46,578 nt of DNA from Rhodocollybia butyracea (Eukaryota; Basidiomycota; Agaricomycetes; Agaricales; Omphalotaceae), in assembly GCA_015501585.1 (NCBI GenBank), contig JADNRY010000463.1, forward strand, positions 1 through 46,578. Direction: 5' to 3'. Under the pieces are notes generated by a model. That model did not search any database and had not been told where the DNA came from. It was given only the letters and a program-made list of their open reading frames with translations. The number at the start of each line of letters is the position of its first letter. Position 1 is the stretch's first letter. Both the position numbers and the translations under genes were made by a program. Positions 12,272 through 24,516 of the stretch are shown here, piece after piece.

Positions 12272-13456
12272 GGAGAGGGTCCAGCATGAAATATCAAACT
12301 TACAAATACGAGAAGTTTTGCCGGGCGCTATATGCCAATTTGAGAGAAAAACACCAGAAAGGATTAGTTTTCGAGTGTAAGAAGGAGCAAATTCACTGGG
12401 AAAAAGGTCACAGAACGTGGAAATGCCACACAAGGTCAATTGTATTCCACGGTTGCCCTAGCTGACTGAATGGTGGTGGTGTAATAGAAAACGCCTGTGT
12501 GAGATGTGGGACAATCGAAGACGTCAAAGACTGAAAGTACTAACCTCTGACCAAAAAAGGACCATGGTCATGCGCCGCGCTTATGAATCTAGCGCCGCCG
12601 GCGCTGTTAGCGTAATTGCGTTTACGATGCCCAAGTTACGTTGCCAACCGGCAATCACGATCAGAAAAGAGGCACCCGCCGGGAGGCACCAAAGAACTTG
12701 CCCTGAACTTGCCAAGGTGCAAGAGATGCCCATGACCGCTAGCATCGGTGCCAGGCCTGGTCATTGTATGTCGATAATAGCGAGTTTGGGAAGAACAACA
12801 CGGTCATTAGTCATAGCTTGGAAAAGGGATTCTATGTCGTTTCTGGAATCTGGACACACAAACCTATGAGATCAGAAAGGTAGGTCACGGTAGTATTTCG
12901 AACTATGCTCAGTCTCCGCAGCGTTACATGACCTGCCCGACAGAAGCCGACTCCAGAGCGTCAAGGATGAGATCGATAAGAGTTGGGTTTTTCAAGCTTC
13001 AAGTCTGAGCAAGGTCAGCGAGACTTCAGTTCTTCAAGGAGAGGTGTAATAAAGGCAAGCTTCTTGTATTCTACCTTATGACATCCAGCGCACATAAAGC
13101 AACAGCGGGGAAAGAACTTTGACAAAACTTGTGCAGCGAGACAGCACTACATGTTAACGTTGCTGAAGTGGGAAGCGATCCGACCAGAACATCAAGCTCT
13201 GAGTGGTGACCAGTCGCAACCGGGAAGAAAACTTTGTGGCAAGAAAGTGGTGTTTCGCCTCTTCAGTTTACAGTTTCACCAAAACAGGAATAGGTGAGGT
13301 ACAGTACTAATGGAAGAAAAGGAAGATACAAAACTCTGACGCTTAAACTATCAAGTATATTCGCTATAGCCTTCATCTAAATTCAAATGCTCCCTTTCCA
13401 TCCGAATGCGCATCTGTTATCAACACCTTTGACCAATTTTCGGCTGGAGAGGCTGT
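12272..13456. other. Intergenic region
   Basis: Upstream region of the minus-strand regulator and downstream region of the first array copy. A plus-strand frame of 121 codons (12504-12869) shows no domain and lies where the regulator 5' UTR and promoter are expected. I call nothing in it. Confidence 0.5.
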
Positions 13457-14998
13457 TCAATTCATATCCAACTCCTCTGGGCGAATCATCAAAAAGCTGA
13501 GGTTATATGTATGCGTCAAGCGCGCTGTCATCTCGTACATCTAGAAAGGGTTATGAGCACAACGCCATACACAAGCTGAATGAGCGTACAGTATCTTCAA
13601 CGACCTCTGCCTCACGAAGAGGAATCTGATCCTGGATTCTGCCATGGTGACTGATATGCGCGCCAGAAACAATGGCTCCTGTGATGGCCTTCAAAATACT
13701 CCTACCATAGCCTTGGATGAAGTTGTTCCCCAAATCACGGAAGCCAGTCACCCATCCACTGGCTCGATGCTTCTCGCCATCCTCCATCTCGAGTTCATCA
13801 GCGAGGGTGTCAAGGTCGACATCGAAGTCGTACTCCTTGTAGTCATGCGGAAACCCATGCTCGGATGTTTCCTCCTTTGTGAAATCAATGATCTCCATTG
13901 TGAAACCGTATGCTTTTGCCAAAGGAGCGAGGTGTCCCAGGAGGATTTTATCCTTTTTACAAAGGCCCTCGCTGTAGGTGTCCTGGAGCATGAACAGGAT
14001 GAACGGAGGAGGCTGGGCATCACTGTCAGAACGCCTCGCTCTCCAATCCATGAACACATCTCTCAACTCTGGAACAACTGGAGATATCCCCGAAAGCGTG
14101 GGGGTAGGTGCTATGTCATGGGCGTAGAGGTACAGGTGGTATGTGAGATAGCAGATATGATCCTGAGAGTGGATGGTCAAGGTGTCAAGACCGGTGTAGA
14201 AAGTGTAAATGTGAGTGGAAAACAGGAGGTTCTTGGTAAGCGTGGATGACTGAGTGTCGGAGGGTTTCCATGTTTTGCTTGGAGCGTAATGCTCGAGGAA
14301 TGGCTAGGAAGTATTATAATCAAACTAGCAAAATGTCGACTCTGAGTATCGTAGGTGGACTGTTCCGTGCTGAATTACCCATGTAAGTATGTAAGTATAG
14401 TGGAGAGCTTCGCCAATACACATACCGGATGTTGTGCGAAACCCCCCCAGCCTGAATCGTAAATGAATGAAGCTTCAATTTCGGTGGAAGCGGGGTTTTG
14501 ATCTGCATCTGGTGGAGCGAACGGATTACGTCTGCTTCGATTGACTTCTTCCATTTCGGATTTTGGACTTGTATCTATGATGTTTTTATGTAAGTTGCGG
14601 AATTACTTACCAGGAAGATCCAAAGAAATGAATCTTACACGTGAACTAGGGGATTCAACTCGAAGTATATCCTGTCTGTGAAATCCTAGAGACTCCAAAA
14701 TTCAAATCGCTGGCTGGCATAGGTGTACCGACAAAGCCTTTGTCAATTTTGATACCGGGATTAGGCAGGGTATCATTGGCGATCAACGCTGTCAGAGGAA
14801 GAGAGTGGAGACGATGGTCTTTCGTATACTCCCGCAGGTCCCCCTGAAGGAAAATTAGACAGCAATGTCATTCGATACCACAACACACCCTAACCATCAG
14901 CTCTTTAACTCTTGCTGGCGGAAGATAAACATTCATAGATGGCGTAAAATGCCATGCTTCCAGTTTTTGATATCAGTAAGGTCGTGAAGTGGCTCCAT
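13457..14998 (-). pseudogene. Array copy A: degraded 2OG-Fe(II) oxygenase-like paralog
   Basis: First of four related minus-strand copies. It keeps the family start (MEPLHDL) and the last exon (ATGTACGAGATG to TGA at 13457, after an intron with GT/AG ends). The long fourth exon is still open from 14180 to the splice site, with segments HDIAPTPTLSGISPVVP and HLAPLAKAYGF. The upstream part is broken. Exon 1 has five extra bases near 14948-14955 relative to copies B-D, shifting the frame into an early TGA. Exon 2 has further length changes and a stop before the conserved SSR end, and exon 4 lost one base near the PPATQS site of copy B. I judge it a pseudogene, though its TATA box is intact. Confidence 0.75.
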
Positions 14999-15042
14999 GA
15001 AGGTGCATAAACGTATGAGTATGAGCCTCACGAGAGCTTGCC

Positions 15043-15050
15043 TATTTATA
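15043..15050 (-). promoter_or_regulatory. TATA box of array copy A
   Basis: TATAAATA on the minus strand, 45 bases before the ATG at 14998. It sits in a block (CGTATAAATAGGCAAGC-like) conserved in front of copies B, C and D. Confidence 0.7.
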
Positions 15051-16224
15051 CGACGTAGAACAATGAGTGTTTCAAAGTCACGGACTGAACAAAGAGCCAG
15101 ATTCTTCCAAGTAGGAAATCAAAGAAAACAAAGGCAAAACCAATGATTTTGCAGCCTACTCAGTCAGGCTGAAATAAAACAATAAGCATGGTGAGCCAAG
15201 AAACTTTTCTTACATAATATTATCCCCAGAGAATGAATGACTACTATTCATTGAATATAAGTGGATAAAGTAAAAATGAAACCTTACCCTCAGAGCAATA
15301 GTTGGGAGAGTCGAATGACTGAGGGTAGAATTGTAATATACAACTATATAAGAGTTCCATTCCGAGTCCCGAGTAGTTAATGAAAAGTCCAGGAAAAGTC
15401 CAATATGTATAAAAATGGTTCAAGTAAAACGTATCTTGTCCAAGGAAGAATAAATGGATTAATCACGTCCAGAAAGGATAGGTTAATCAGAAACGGAAAA
15501 TGAAAGAGTATACGAGGAAACTCATAACAAACGCTTTGACCTATTCTCAACAACTTTGAAGGAAGAACTGGAACAACACAAACAGAATGGGAAAGCACTT
15601 CAAGTTACAAGACAAGTTATAGAGTAAAGCTGGCGCCCATTTCGAATTGGCTTTTTTTCCTCTTTAGCTTTCTCAAATACTCAGCTGCACCATTTGTTGC
15701 ATGGTCTTAGAAGCGGGCCCTCTCGTTTTGCTCAAACCTCTTATTATAAAAGAAAAGAGCAAGCTGTGTGCGGGTGTGCCGCTCTTAGGGATACTTTCAG
15801 ATATGGAACTTTGATGAATGATAGCCGAGAACTCAGGCAGAACATCAAAAACCATCTACCAGAGGATCAGGAAGGTCTGTTAGATTTCAGGATCTACTTA
15901 ACGCCTCGCTAAACCCGGCGACCCAGGTCTTGAATCTCAGACTTTAACTCCAAGCGATGGTGGCTCGTTCAGGCTTCATTCTGGTTATATTAGTATAAGT
16001 AGCCTACTATTTAAGGTTTCTGAGGAAAATCATCCACTGTGTCGCTGTTTCAGAGATCCCCCACTTACTGACTTGTGCTGCATCTTTGCTGCACTGTCAT
16101 CTCTGGGTACCCGCCATAGTCTCTTTCTTAACTGCTTAATACGACCAGAAACTCGAGGTCTGTTTGGCAATCCCGCGGGGGTTGAAACCGAACTTACTTT
16201 ATGCTGTCGTACAGGTCATTTGCC
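15051..16224. other. Divergent intergenic region with one repeat fragment
   Basis: Lies between copy A (minus) and the flavin monooxygenase (plus). It contains array promoter sequence (CAAAGAAAACAAAGGC near 15118) and a copy of an element terminus (15157-15193). Short frames show no domains. Confidence 0.5.
15157..15193. repeat. Solo copy of the 36.7-kb element's terminal repeat
   Basis: TACTCAGTCAGGCTGAAATA followed by AAACAATAAGCATGGTG matches, with a few changes, the 38-base right terminus of the inverted-repeat element at 36722-36940. The opposite terminus was not found nearby, so this looks like a truncated insertion. Confidence 0.6.
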
Positions 16225-18252
16225 ATGAAGGTCGCCGTCATCGGAGCAGGGCCATCGGGTCTTGTTACACTGAGGTATCTTCTCGCTGCCTCGCAACAAC
16301 TGGGTTGCGAAGAGGTTGAGGCTCGTCTGTTTGAGCTGCAATCACACGTCGGTGGTACATTTGCTGCGAGAGTTTATGAAGGGGCCGAGGTCAGTTCCCA
16401 ACATGATGTGATCATATATCAAGCTCTAATTTGGCTATAGCTTGTATCGTCCAAGCAACTCACCACCTTTTCGGATTACAGAAGCCCCTATCCTGAGGAT
16501 TTCCTCAGCGCTGAAAGATATGTGGAGTATCTTAACGGTTATGCAACCCACCATAATTTGTGGCCAAACATTAAGCTCCACACCAAAGTCATTGCTTTGA
16601 CGAGAAGACATAATGGTGGCCATCTGGTCACCTATACAGACGAAGAGACGGGAGGATCAGAGCTCACTTGGGAATGTGATGCCGTAGCTGTTTGTTCTGG
16701 ACTTCATGTGGAGCCAAACATTCCGTTCATCCAGGGTATCGAGAATGTCCCTCTAGTTTTTCACTCTTCCCAATTCAAGGAACGGAAACAGTTCGGTGAG
16801 GACAAGACCGTACTCATTGTTGGAACGGGTGAGACTGGCGCCGACCTGGGATATCTAGCCGTTACAGCCGGCACAAAGAGGGTACTAATGAGCCATCGCG
16901 ATGGTATGCACTTTGCCCCCAAGGTTTGTAACTTCTATTTCTTATGCCACCTCAACGGCAGTTGCTGACGTTGATTATCAAGCGAAATCCTGGTCCTGTG
17001 TTGCTGCCAATCTTAGGCCGGAAACCAAATCCCAATGAGCCTGGTATCCCTATCGATGTCAGTCGGGCGAATCTTTTTGATACCACTTACGTTCCCTTTA
17101 TTCTTCGCAACAGTGATTTGTTGTGGGAGTATTACAACATATACATCAAATCGTTACTTTGGCTGTCGTCTGGAGCCACCGCGGGAATGGACCAATGGGC
17201 TGGAGAGATCAGCAAGGCTCGACACCATCCATCAAAGATTTTCTTCAATAAATCTATGAAAGTCTGCCCCTATATTAGCGAGCCCTACCGGCCCAAACTT
17301 CCAGGTTGGAGACTTTGGATATATGCTCTGCGATCGGCCTTGGTGCAAACTCCAATCCCCGACACTTACGGAAAACACATCGACTTGGCACCGTGGCCTG
17401 AGGAATTTGACTCGGAAGGCGTTGTCCGCTTCAAAAACAACGGACGTGAAGAATACCACAGGCTGAAAGGTGAAAAGATCAAGCCAGATATCGTTGTACT
17501 TTGTACAGGATACAAACAAACATTCCCTTTCTTGCACGCCAACGATGGAAAAACTGGACAAGAATATCTTACTCCAGATGGAACTAACATCAGAGGCATC
17601 TGGAAAGATGGCGAGCCCGATATTGGCTTCATTGGCTTCATCAGGCCGTCTTTGGGGGCGATCCCACCTCTATCGGAAATGCAGGCTCAGCTCTGGGTAC
17701 TAAACCTCCTAGCACCCCGAAAGATCCCCCGACCACTGACCTCTCGCGACGAGCCACATTATCGACTTCATCATCCACCTGGCTCCAGGGTTACATATGG
17801 TGTCGATCACGAGAGCTATGCATACCAGCTTGCTCTCGATATGGACTCGGCTCCAGGAATTTCTGACATTTTTAGCGTTATGTCCAGAAGATATGGCACA
17901 AACGCCTGGCGCTTGCCTATTATTTGGGCTTTGGGCGCTCACTTTACTACGAAATTTCGTTTACAGGGTCCTTGGCAATGGGATGGCGCTCAGGATCTGC
18001 TAGTGACCGATGAATTCTGGCAGACTATCACCAGACGTCCAATCTTCTTTGGTAAGTCATGAGCCTCTCATTCTGCCTAGTACATACTCATTCTGCATAG
18101 GACATCTTGCCGTCAATATACTTCCAATCATGATTTTTGGCCCAGTCAGCATGTTGTTTGCCATCTACGGCATTTTATTGAGCATCTGGGAAGATGTCGC
18201 GCACGTAGTTCCACCCCCCTACAAAGCTCTTGAAGACAATCGTGTCGACTAG
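16225..18252 (+). CDS. Flavin-containing monooxygenase (FMO-like)
   Basis: NADPH- and FAD-dependent oxygenase, probably adding oxygen to nitrogen or sulfur atoms of small molecules. Four exons: 16225-16389, 16441-16923, 16983-18051 and 18101-18252, giving 622 residues with introns of 50-59 bases. The start at 16225 (GCCATGA context) puts MKVAVIGAGPSG first; an in-frame ATG lies 24 bases upstream. The Rossmann FAD motif GAGPSG is at about 7-12 and the NADPH-type motif GTGETG at about 183-188, with FHSSQFKERKQF between them where FMOs carry their signature. A later VLCTGYKQTFPF is also typical. The C-terminal stretch ILPIMIFGPVSMLFAIYG (about 579 on) is a likely membrane anchor. No frame break. 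It stands alone on the plus strand inside an array of minus-strand oxygenase-like copies and is convergent with copy B (stop to stop 392 bases). Confidence 0.9.
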
Positions 18253-18643
18253 CAAAGCGTGGTACGACGAACGCGACAAAGCGGAATTTGTTGGAGCTTA
18301 TGTACTTTCCGATAAACTCTTGAATATACTGGGAATGAGAGTATTACTAGCATCCCCTACTGTGGATCATTTAGCTCTTGATGTAGTTTGCATAAGTCAA
18401 GAAAAATTGAGCTGCTGATAACAATGCAACGTAACATACACAGAGAACGAGGGATTGTAAATGATTGATGGGGATGGAGGAGATACAACTTTATGTGGGA
18501 GTTCGGTGGCCCCCTGGGTGATCATGAGATAGATGGATAGAAAGATACTCGGCCATGGGAGTCGTTTTGAACACAGCATCGAACTCTCTCTCAAGCATCC
18601 GTTCGAATCATTCATGTCCCTCATCAACACCTTTGACAACCTT

Positions 18644-20186
18644 CTAGAATCTACTGGAGAGGCCACTGCATTCACCTTTGTTCATATCCAACTCCTCTGG
18701 GCGAATCATCAAAAAGCTGAGGTTACGTGTATCCGTCATGCACACCGTCATCTGGAAAGGGTTATGAACACAAGGCCATGCATAAGCTTTTGAGAAAAAA
18801 GGCTTACAGTATCTTCAAGTACACGTGCTTCACGAAGAGGAATCTGAGCCCGGATTCCTCCATGATGACTGATATGTGCACCAGAAACGATGGTTTCTTC
18901 AATGGCCTTCGAAATACTCTTACCATAGCCTCGGATGAGATTGTTCCCCAAATCACAAAAGCCAATCACCTGGGAATAAGTTTCATACTTCTCTCCATCC
19001 TCTATCTCGAGCTCATCAACGAGGGTGTCAAGGTCAACATCGTCGCCGCACTCCTTGTAGTCATGCGGAATCTCATGCTCAGACGTTTCCTCCTTTATGA
19101 AATCCACAATCTCCATCCTAAAACCATACGCCTTTGCCAAAGGAGCGAGGTGTCCCAGGAGAACTTCATCCTCTTTGCAAAGACCATCGCTGTAGAGTTC
19201 CTGGAGCATGAACAGGATGAATCGAGGAGGCTCGTCGCCAGCAGAACGTCTCGCTCTCCAATCCATGAACAAATCCCTCAATCCCGGGACAACTGGAGAT
19301 ATTCCCGAAAGCATGGGGATAGGTGCCGTGTCATGGGCATAGAGGTGGTAAGTGAGATAGCAGAAATCGTCCTGAGAACGAATGTCCAAGGTGTCGAGAC
19401 CAGTGTAGAAAGTATAAACGCGAGTGGAAATATTGGCTAGCATGTATGACTGAGTGGCTGGAGGGTTTCCATGTTTCGCTTGGAGAGTCATGCCCGAGGA
19501 GTGGCTAGGAAGTATAATGATCAAACTGGCAAAGTGGCGAGTGTTGGAGTCGGACTGTTCTGTGCTGAAATACCATCTAAGTATATTGGAGAACTGGCAG
19601 ATGAGCGTTTACAGTCAATACACATACCTGATGCTGCGCAAAACTCTGCGCAAAACTCCCCCTCCCTGAATCGTAAACGAATGAAGCATGCACTTTGGTG
19701 GAAGATTAGTTTCAATCTGCGTCTGGCAGAGTGAACGGATGGCCTCCGCCTCGATGAACGTTTGCCATTTTGGATTTTGGACCTGTATCTATATGATGGA
19801 GCTTTAAGTTGGCGAGCACTATGAAGATCCGACGAAACAATTCTTACATCTAGACCAGGGAATTCAAGCGCATTCTGTCTGTGAGAGTCCAGGTCGCCAG
19901 CTCGCAAAGGTATATTGATAAACTTTTCGCCAATTTTGATACCAGGATTGGGAGGATTATCGTTGGCGATCAGCCCTGCCACAGGAAGCGAGTGAAGACG
20001 AAGGTCTTTTGTATACTCTCGAAGTCCTTGCTGAAGGAAAATTAGACAATGATAATGTCATTCAATACCATGACAACACACCCTAATCATGAGCCCTTTA
20101 ACTCTAGCTGGCGGAAGATAACCATCCATGGATGGCGTAAAACGCTCCCAGTTTTTGATATCAGCAAGGTGGTGAAGTGGCTCCAT
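18644..20186 (-). CDS. Array copy B: 2OG-Fe(II) oxygenase-like protein, intact
   Basis: I do not recognise a characterised homolog. Five exons phase perfectly: 20186-20082, 20030-19848, 19788-19628, 19564-18808 and 18751-18644, giving 437 residues with introns of 51-63 bases. Order of segments: MEPLHHL start, NPPNPGIKI, IQVQNPKW, then a beta-rich core from about residue 150 (STEQSDSNTRHFASLIIILP, VYTFYTGLDTLDI, CYLTYHLYAHD), a helical part (SPVVPGLRDLFMDWRARR, LLGHLAPLAKAYGFRMEIVDF) and GYGKSISKAI. The core order resembles fungal 2-oxoglutarate/Fe(II) dioxygenase proteins, where HxD and a distal His bind iron. Here STEQ and YTGLD occupy those places, so a catalytic role is doubtful. Exon 3 has a 12-base internal duplication (TTTTGCGCAGAG, near 19639-19662). 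Fold assignment is inference. Confidence 0.75.
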
Positions 20187-20237
20187 GAAGGTTACAGAAA
20201 CGTATTGGTATGGGCTTCAAGTTGGCGAGAGCTTGCC

Positions 20238-20245
20238 TATTTATA
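20238..20245 (-). promoter_or_regulatory. TATA box of array copy B
   Basis: TATAAATA on the minus strand 52 bases before the ATG at 20186. The surrounding GCCTATTTATACGA block matches the other copies. Confidence 0.7.
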
Positions 20246-20782
20246 CGATGTTGTAGGCTTTCCATACCAGGAACAGACAAAGAGTCGGATTCTCCCAAGT
20301 AGAAAGCCAAAGAAAACAAAGGCAGGTTTCCGGTGGTCTAATAAATCAAAGATTGACAAAGAGTCAGATTGTCCTAGCAAGTAGGCGACCGACGAAAACA
20401 AAAGCATGTTCCAGCTGGTCTAATCCTTTTGACTAATGTTGCGGGTCCGTCTACAATTAACCCTTTGTGATTATAGGTGTTCTCTGGTGTGCCGACTTGG
20501 TACGAAACGATCAACTTGAATATAACCTCGGTTGGTTTCTGAACTTGACTCTTTTTCTCTTGACAACGACGTCCAAACAGAATTTTCCGATTAGAGCTAT
20601 GCGCTAAAATGGCCTTTCGATACGAAGAAGGGAGAACTAGAACAAGCGCTGATGTGGGAAAACACTTAAGCGCTGCTATTTTACGAGTCGGTTTTACTAG
20701 TCGGTCGACTAGTTATACAAAGTGTAGTCTTTACTGACAATCATTCGCGTCTGTCATCGACACCTTTGGCTAGCTTCTAAAA

Positions 20783-22307
20783 TTACTTGTCACCTTCGTT
20801 CATATCCACCCCCTCTGGGCGAATTATCAAAAAACTGAGGCTACGTCTATGCGTCAGAATCACAGGCATCTCATACAGCTGGAAAGGGCTATGAGCACAA
20901 GGGTCATACATAGGCGTTTGAAAAAGGGCTCACTGAATCACTGGCTAGGTCTGCATCGGAAGAAGGAGTTTGATCGCTGATTGTGCCATGATGACTGATA
21001 TATGCACCAGAAACGATGGCCTCTTCAATGGCCTTCGAAATATTTTTACCATAGCCTCCGATGCGATTGCCCCGCAAATCACAAAAGCCAGTCACACTTG
21101 CATAGATTTGATAATCGTCACCATCCTCCATTTTGAGTTCTTCAGCAAGCACCCAAAGGTCCACAAAGTCGTTGTACTCTTCGTAATTGTACGGAAACCC
21201 ATGATCAGAGCTTTCCACCTGTTCAAAATCAACAATCTCCATCCTAAAACCGTATGCCTTTGCTGGAGGGCCAAGGTGTCCAAGGAGAACTCTATCCGCT
21301 TGACAAAGACCATCGCTGTAAAGTCCATGGAGCATAACCAGAACGAATGAAGGAATCTGGTCGCCAGCGGAACATCTTGCTCTCCAATTCCTGAACACGT
21401 CTCTCAATCCTGGGACAACTGGCGATATTCCGGAAAGCATGGGGATAGGTGCTGTGTCATGGACATATAGGTGGTAGGTCAGATAACAGAAGTGATCGTC
21501 AGAACGAATGTCCAGATTGTCAAGACCAGTGTAGAAAGTATAAACGTGAGAGGAAAACAGGAGGTTCTCGGCCAGCGTGGATGATCCAGTGGCTGATGGG
21601 CTTCCGTGTTGCGCACGGAGAGTAATGCTGGGGGAATTACTAGGAAGTATAACGATCAAAGTGGCAAAATGACAGCTATTGGAGGTGGACTGTTCCGTGC
21701 TGAAATACGATGTAAGTATAATGAAAAGTGGTCGGCTGTGTATAGCCAACACACGTACCTGATACGGTGCAAAACCCCCCCTGCCTGAATCGTAAAGGAA
21801 TGAAACATCAGGTTCGGTGGAAGGCCGGTTTTAATTTTCATCTGGTGGAGTGAACGGATGGCGTCCTTTTCGATGAACTTTTCCCATTTGGGATTTTGGA
21901 CTTGAATCTACGGCGTTTTTTTAAGTTAACGAGCACTATGAAGACCCAAAGAAACAATTCTCACACGTGAACTAGGGAACTCAAGTATACCCTGTCCGGG
22001 AATACCTAGAGACTCGAAGTCGCGGGCTAGCAAAGGTATACTGATAGAGTCTTTGTCAATCTTGATACCAGGGTTAGGCGGATTATCATTGGCGATTAGC
22101 GATGCCACCGGAAGCGAGTCGAGACGAAGGTCTTTGGTATACTCCCGAAGCCCCTCCTGAACAAATCAGACAACAATAATGACATTCGATACCACAGCAT
22201 ACCTTAGTTTCGAGCCCATGGATTCTTGCTGCCCGAAGATAACCATCCAAGTCTGGTCTAAAATACTTCCAGTTTTCGATATCGTAGAGGTCGTGAAGTG
22301 GCTCCAT
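20783..22307 (-). CDS. Array copy C: 2OG-Fe(II) oxygenase-like protein, intact
   Basis: Same family as copy B; function unknown. Five exons: 22307-22203, 22156-21965, 21907-21759, 21699-20934 and 20878-20783, giving 435 residues with introns of 46-59 bases and all phases consistent. Exon 1 is the same length as in copy B (35 codons). The core begins at about residue 149 with STEQSTSNSCHFATLIVILP and continues with VYTFYTGLDNLDI and CYLTYHLYVHD. The C-terminal exon reads LYEMPVILTH and LSFLIIRPEGVDMN. As in copy B, the expected HxD and distal His iron ligands are not seen. Copies B and C are separated by about 600 bases of duplicated promoter-type sequence. Both being intact while the flanking copies are broken suggests selection on the middle pair. 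Confidence 0.75.
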
Positions 22308-22358
22308 GAAGGTTGCAGAAATGTATGAGTATGGGCTTCAAGTTGGCGAGAGCTTGCT

Positions 22359-22366
22359 TATTTATA
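22359..22366 (-). promoter_or_regulatory. TATA box of array copy C
   Basis: TATAAATA on the minus strand 52 bases before the ATG at 22307, the same spacing as in copy B. Confidence 0.7.
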
Positions 22367-22947
22367 CGACGTCAGACAATGGATGGTTTCCAGATTGGGA
22401 ACCCGAACAGACAATGAGCCAGATTTTCCAAAGTAGGCAGTCAAAGAAAACAAAGGCATGTAACATTTCTGGTGGTCTAATAGATCAAGAATTGACAAAG
22501 AGCTAGATTGTCCTGGAAAGTAGGCGGTCGACGAAAACAAAAACACGTTCAAGCTGGTCTAATCCCTTTGACTAGTGCCTACAATGTTCTCTGGTTGTGT
22601 CGACTTGAACGATAGTCTACGAAACGATCAAATTGGATGGAATCTCGGTCGGTTTCTGAACTTGACGCACAATGATATCCAAAAAGGGCTTTCCGATTCT
22701 AGCATGAAATCGATAGTGAACCAAGGAACTTCGAACTTTGAGGGAGAACTTGGACCGGAACAAAAATGGTGTGGGAAAAACACTTTTTAAGCGCTGCTAT
22801 TTACACATGATCAACAAACCGGTTTGTCTACGAAATTACTACTAGAGTCGTTCTGAACACAGCATCAAGTTCTCTCTTCCAAGCATCCATCCGAATCATT
22901 CGCGTCCGTCACCAACACCTTTGGCAGCCTTCAAGAATCTGGGCGCT

Positions 22948-24457
22948 TCACCTTCGTTCATATCCAACTCCTCTGGGCGAATCATCAAAAAAACTGACAA
23001 TACGTGTATGCGTCAAGGACACAGTCATCTCGTACATCTGGAAAGTTTATGAGCACAAGACCATGCACAAACAAAGAAAAGAGCTTACAGTGTCTTCAGG
23101 TATATCTGCGTCACGAAGAGGAATCTGAGCGTTGATCATGCCATGATGACTGATATATGCACCAGAAACGATGTCTCTCTCGATGGCCCTCAGAATGCTC
23201 TTACCATAGCTTTGGATGGAATTATTCCCCAAATCACGAAAGCCAGTCACCCATGTATTGGTTCTATAATTGTCACCATTCTCCATCTTGAGTTCTTCAG
23301 CGAGGGCGCCAAGGTCGGTATTGTAGACGTACTCCTTACGTTTGTCCTGAAACCGATGCTCGGATGTTTCTTGATTTTTCAGATTAACAATCTCCATCCT
23401 AAAACCATATGCCCTCGCCAAAGGAGCGAGGTGTCGCAGGAGAAAACTCATCCTTTTCACAAAGACCCTCGCGGCCGCTGTAGATTTGCTGGAACATGAC
23501 CAGAACGAACGGAGGAACCTGGTCGCCCGCAAAACGTCTCGCTCTCCAATCCCGGAACAGATCTCTTAATTCAGGGACAACTGGAGTAATTCCTGAAAGC
23601 ATGGGGGTAGGTGCTGCCTCATGTGCAAAGAGGTGATAGGTGAAATAGCAGAAGTGATCTTGAGAGCGAATGTCCAAGGTGCCAATACCCGTGTAGAACG
23701 TATAAACGTGATTGCAAAACAGGAGATCCTTGACCAGCGTGAATGACTGAGCGGCTGAGAAATTTCCATATTTCAAACTGAGAGTAATGGCCGTGGAGTG
23801 GCTAGGAAGTATAACGATTATACTCGCAAAATGGCGGCCATTGGAGGCGGACTGTTCCGTGCTGAAATACTATGTAAGTATATTGGAGAGCTTCGCCAAT
23901 ACACGTACCGGGTACTGTGCAAAACTTTTCCTGTCTGAATCGTAAACGAGTGAAGTATCAACTTTGGCGGACGAAAGGTTTTAATCTGCATCTGGTAGAG
24001 TGAACGGATAGCGTTCGTTCCGATGAACTTTTCCCAATGCGGATTTTGGACTTGTATCTATAGGGCTTTTCAGTTGACAAGCATGATGGAGATCCGAAGA
24101 AACAATTACGCGTGAACTAGGGAATTCGAGTGTATCCTGTCCCTGAATACGAAACTCTTTGAAGTCGCGGACTGGCAAAGGTATACTGACAAAGTCTTTG
24201 TCAATCTTGATACCGGGGTGTGGCGGATTAATAACGGTGGACAGGATTGTCATAGGAAGCGAGTAGAGACGAAGGTCTCCTGTATACTCCTGAAGTCCTT
24301 CCTGAAAGAAATCAGACAACGATAACGAACGTTCGATGCCACAACACACCCTAACTTTTTCGAGCCCTTTAATTCTTGCTGGCGGAAGGTAACCCTGCGA
24401 GGATGGCATATAATACTTCCAGTTTTCAATCTGTGCAAGGTCGTAAAGTGGCTCCAT
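22948..24457 (-). pseudogene. Array copy D: frameshifted 2OG-Fe(II) oxygenase-like paralog
   Basis: Starts MEPLYDL at 24457; exon 1 is 24457-24350 and exon 2 begins at 24301. The exon layout and splice sites match copies B and C. Exon 4 is open through VLVMFQQIYSG, then one extra base in the A-run near 23443-23446 (plus strand) shifts the frame after KDEF. The conserved continuation HLAPLARAYGF is one frame over. Just before it there are six extra in-frame bases that create GCGGCCGC. The last exon has a second one-base gain at the A-run 22987-22993, which replaces the LMIRPEE tail. Two independent shifts make a pseudogene likely, although the remaining coding sequence is well kept. Confidence 0.7.
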
Positions 24458-24508
24458 GAAGGTTGCAGAAATGTATGAGTATGGACCTCAAGTTGGCCAG
24501 AACTTGCT

Positions 24509-24516
24509 AATTTATA
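24509..24516 (-). promoter_or_regulatory. TATA box of array copy D
   Basis: TATAAATT on the minus strand 52 bases before the ATG at 24457, in the block shared by all four copies but with one change at the last position. Confidence 0.6.

Noticed and set aside
12504..12869. 121-codon plus-strand frame
   Set aside because: No recognisable motif, lies in the expected regulator promoter/5' UTR, composition unlike neighbouring genes.
13644..14249. 201-codon plus-strand frame opposite array copy A; similar frames at 18727-19440, 20970-21350 and 23143-23499
   Set aside because: They are antisense shadows of the conserved fourth exon; the minus-strand frame has splice sites, paralogs and promoters.
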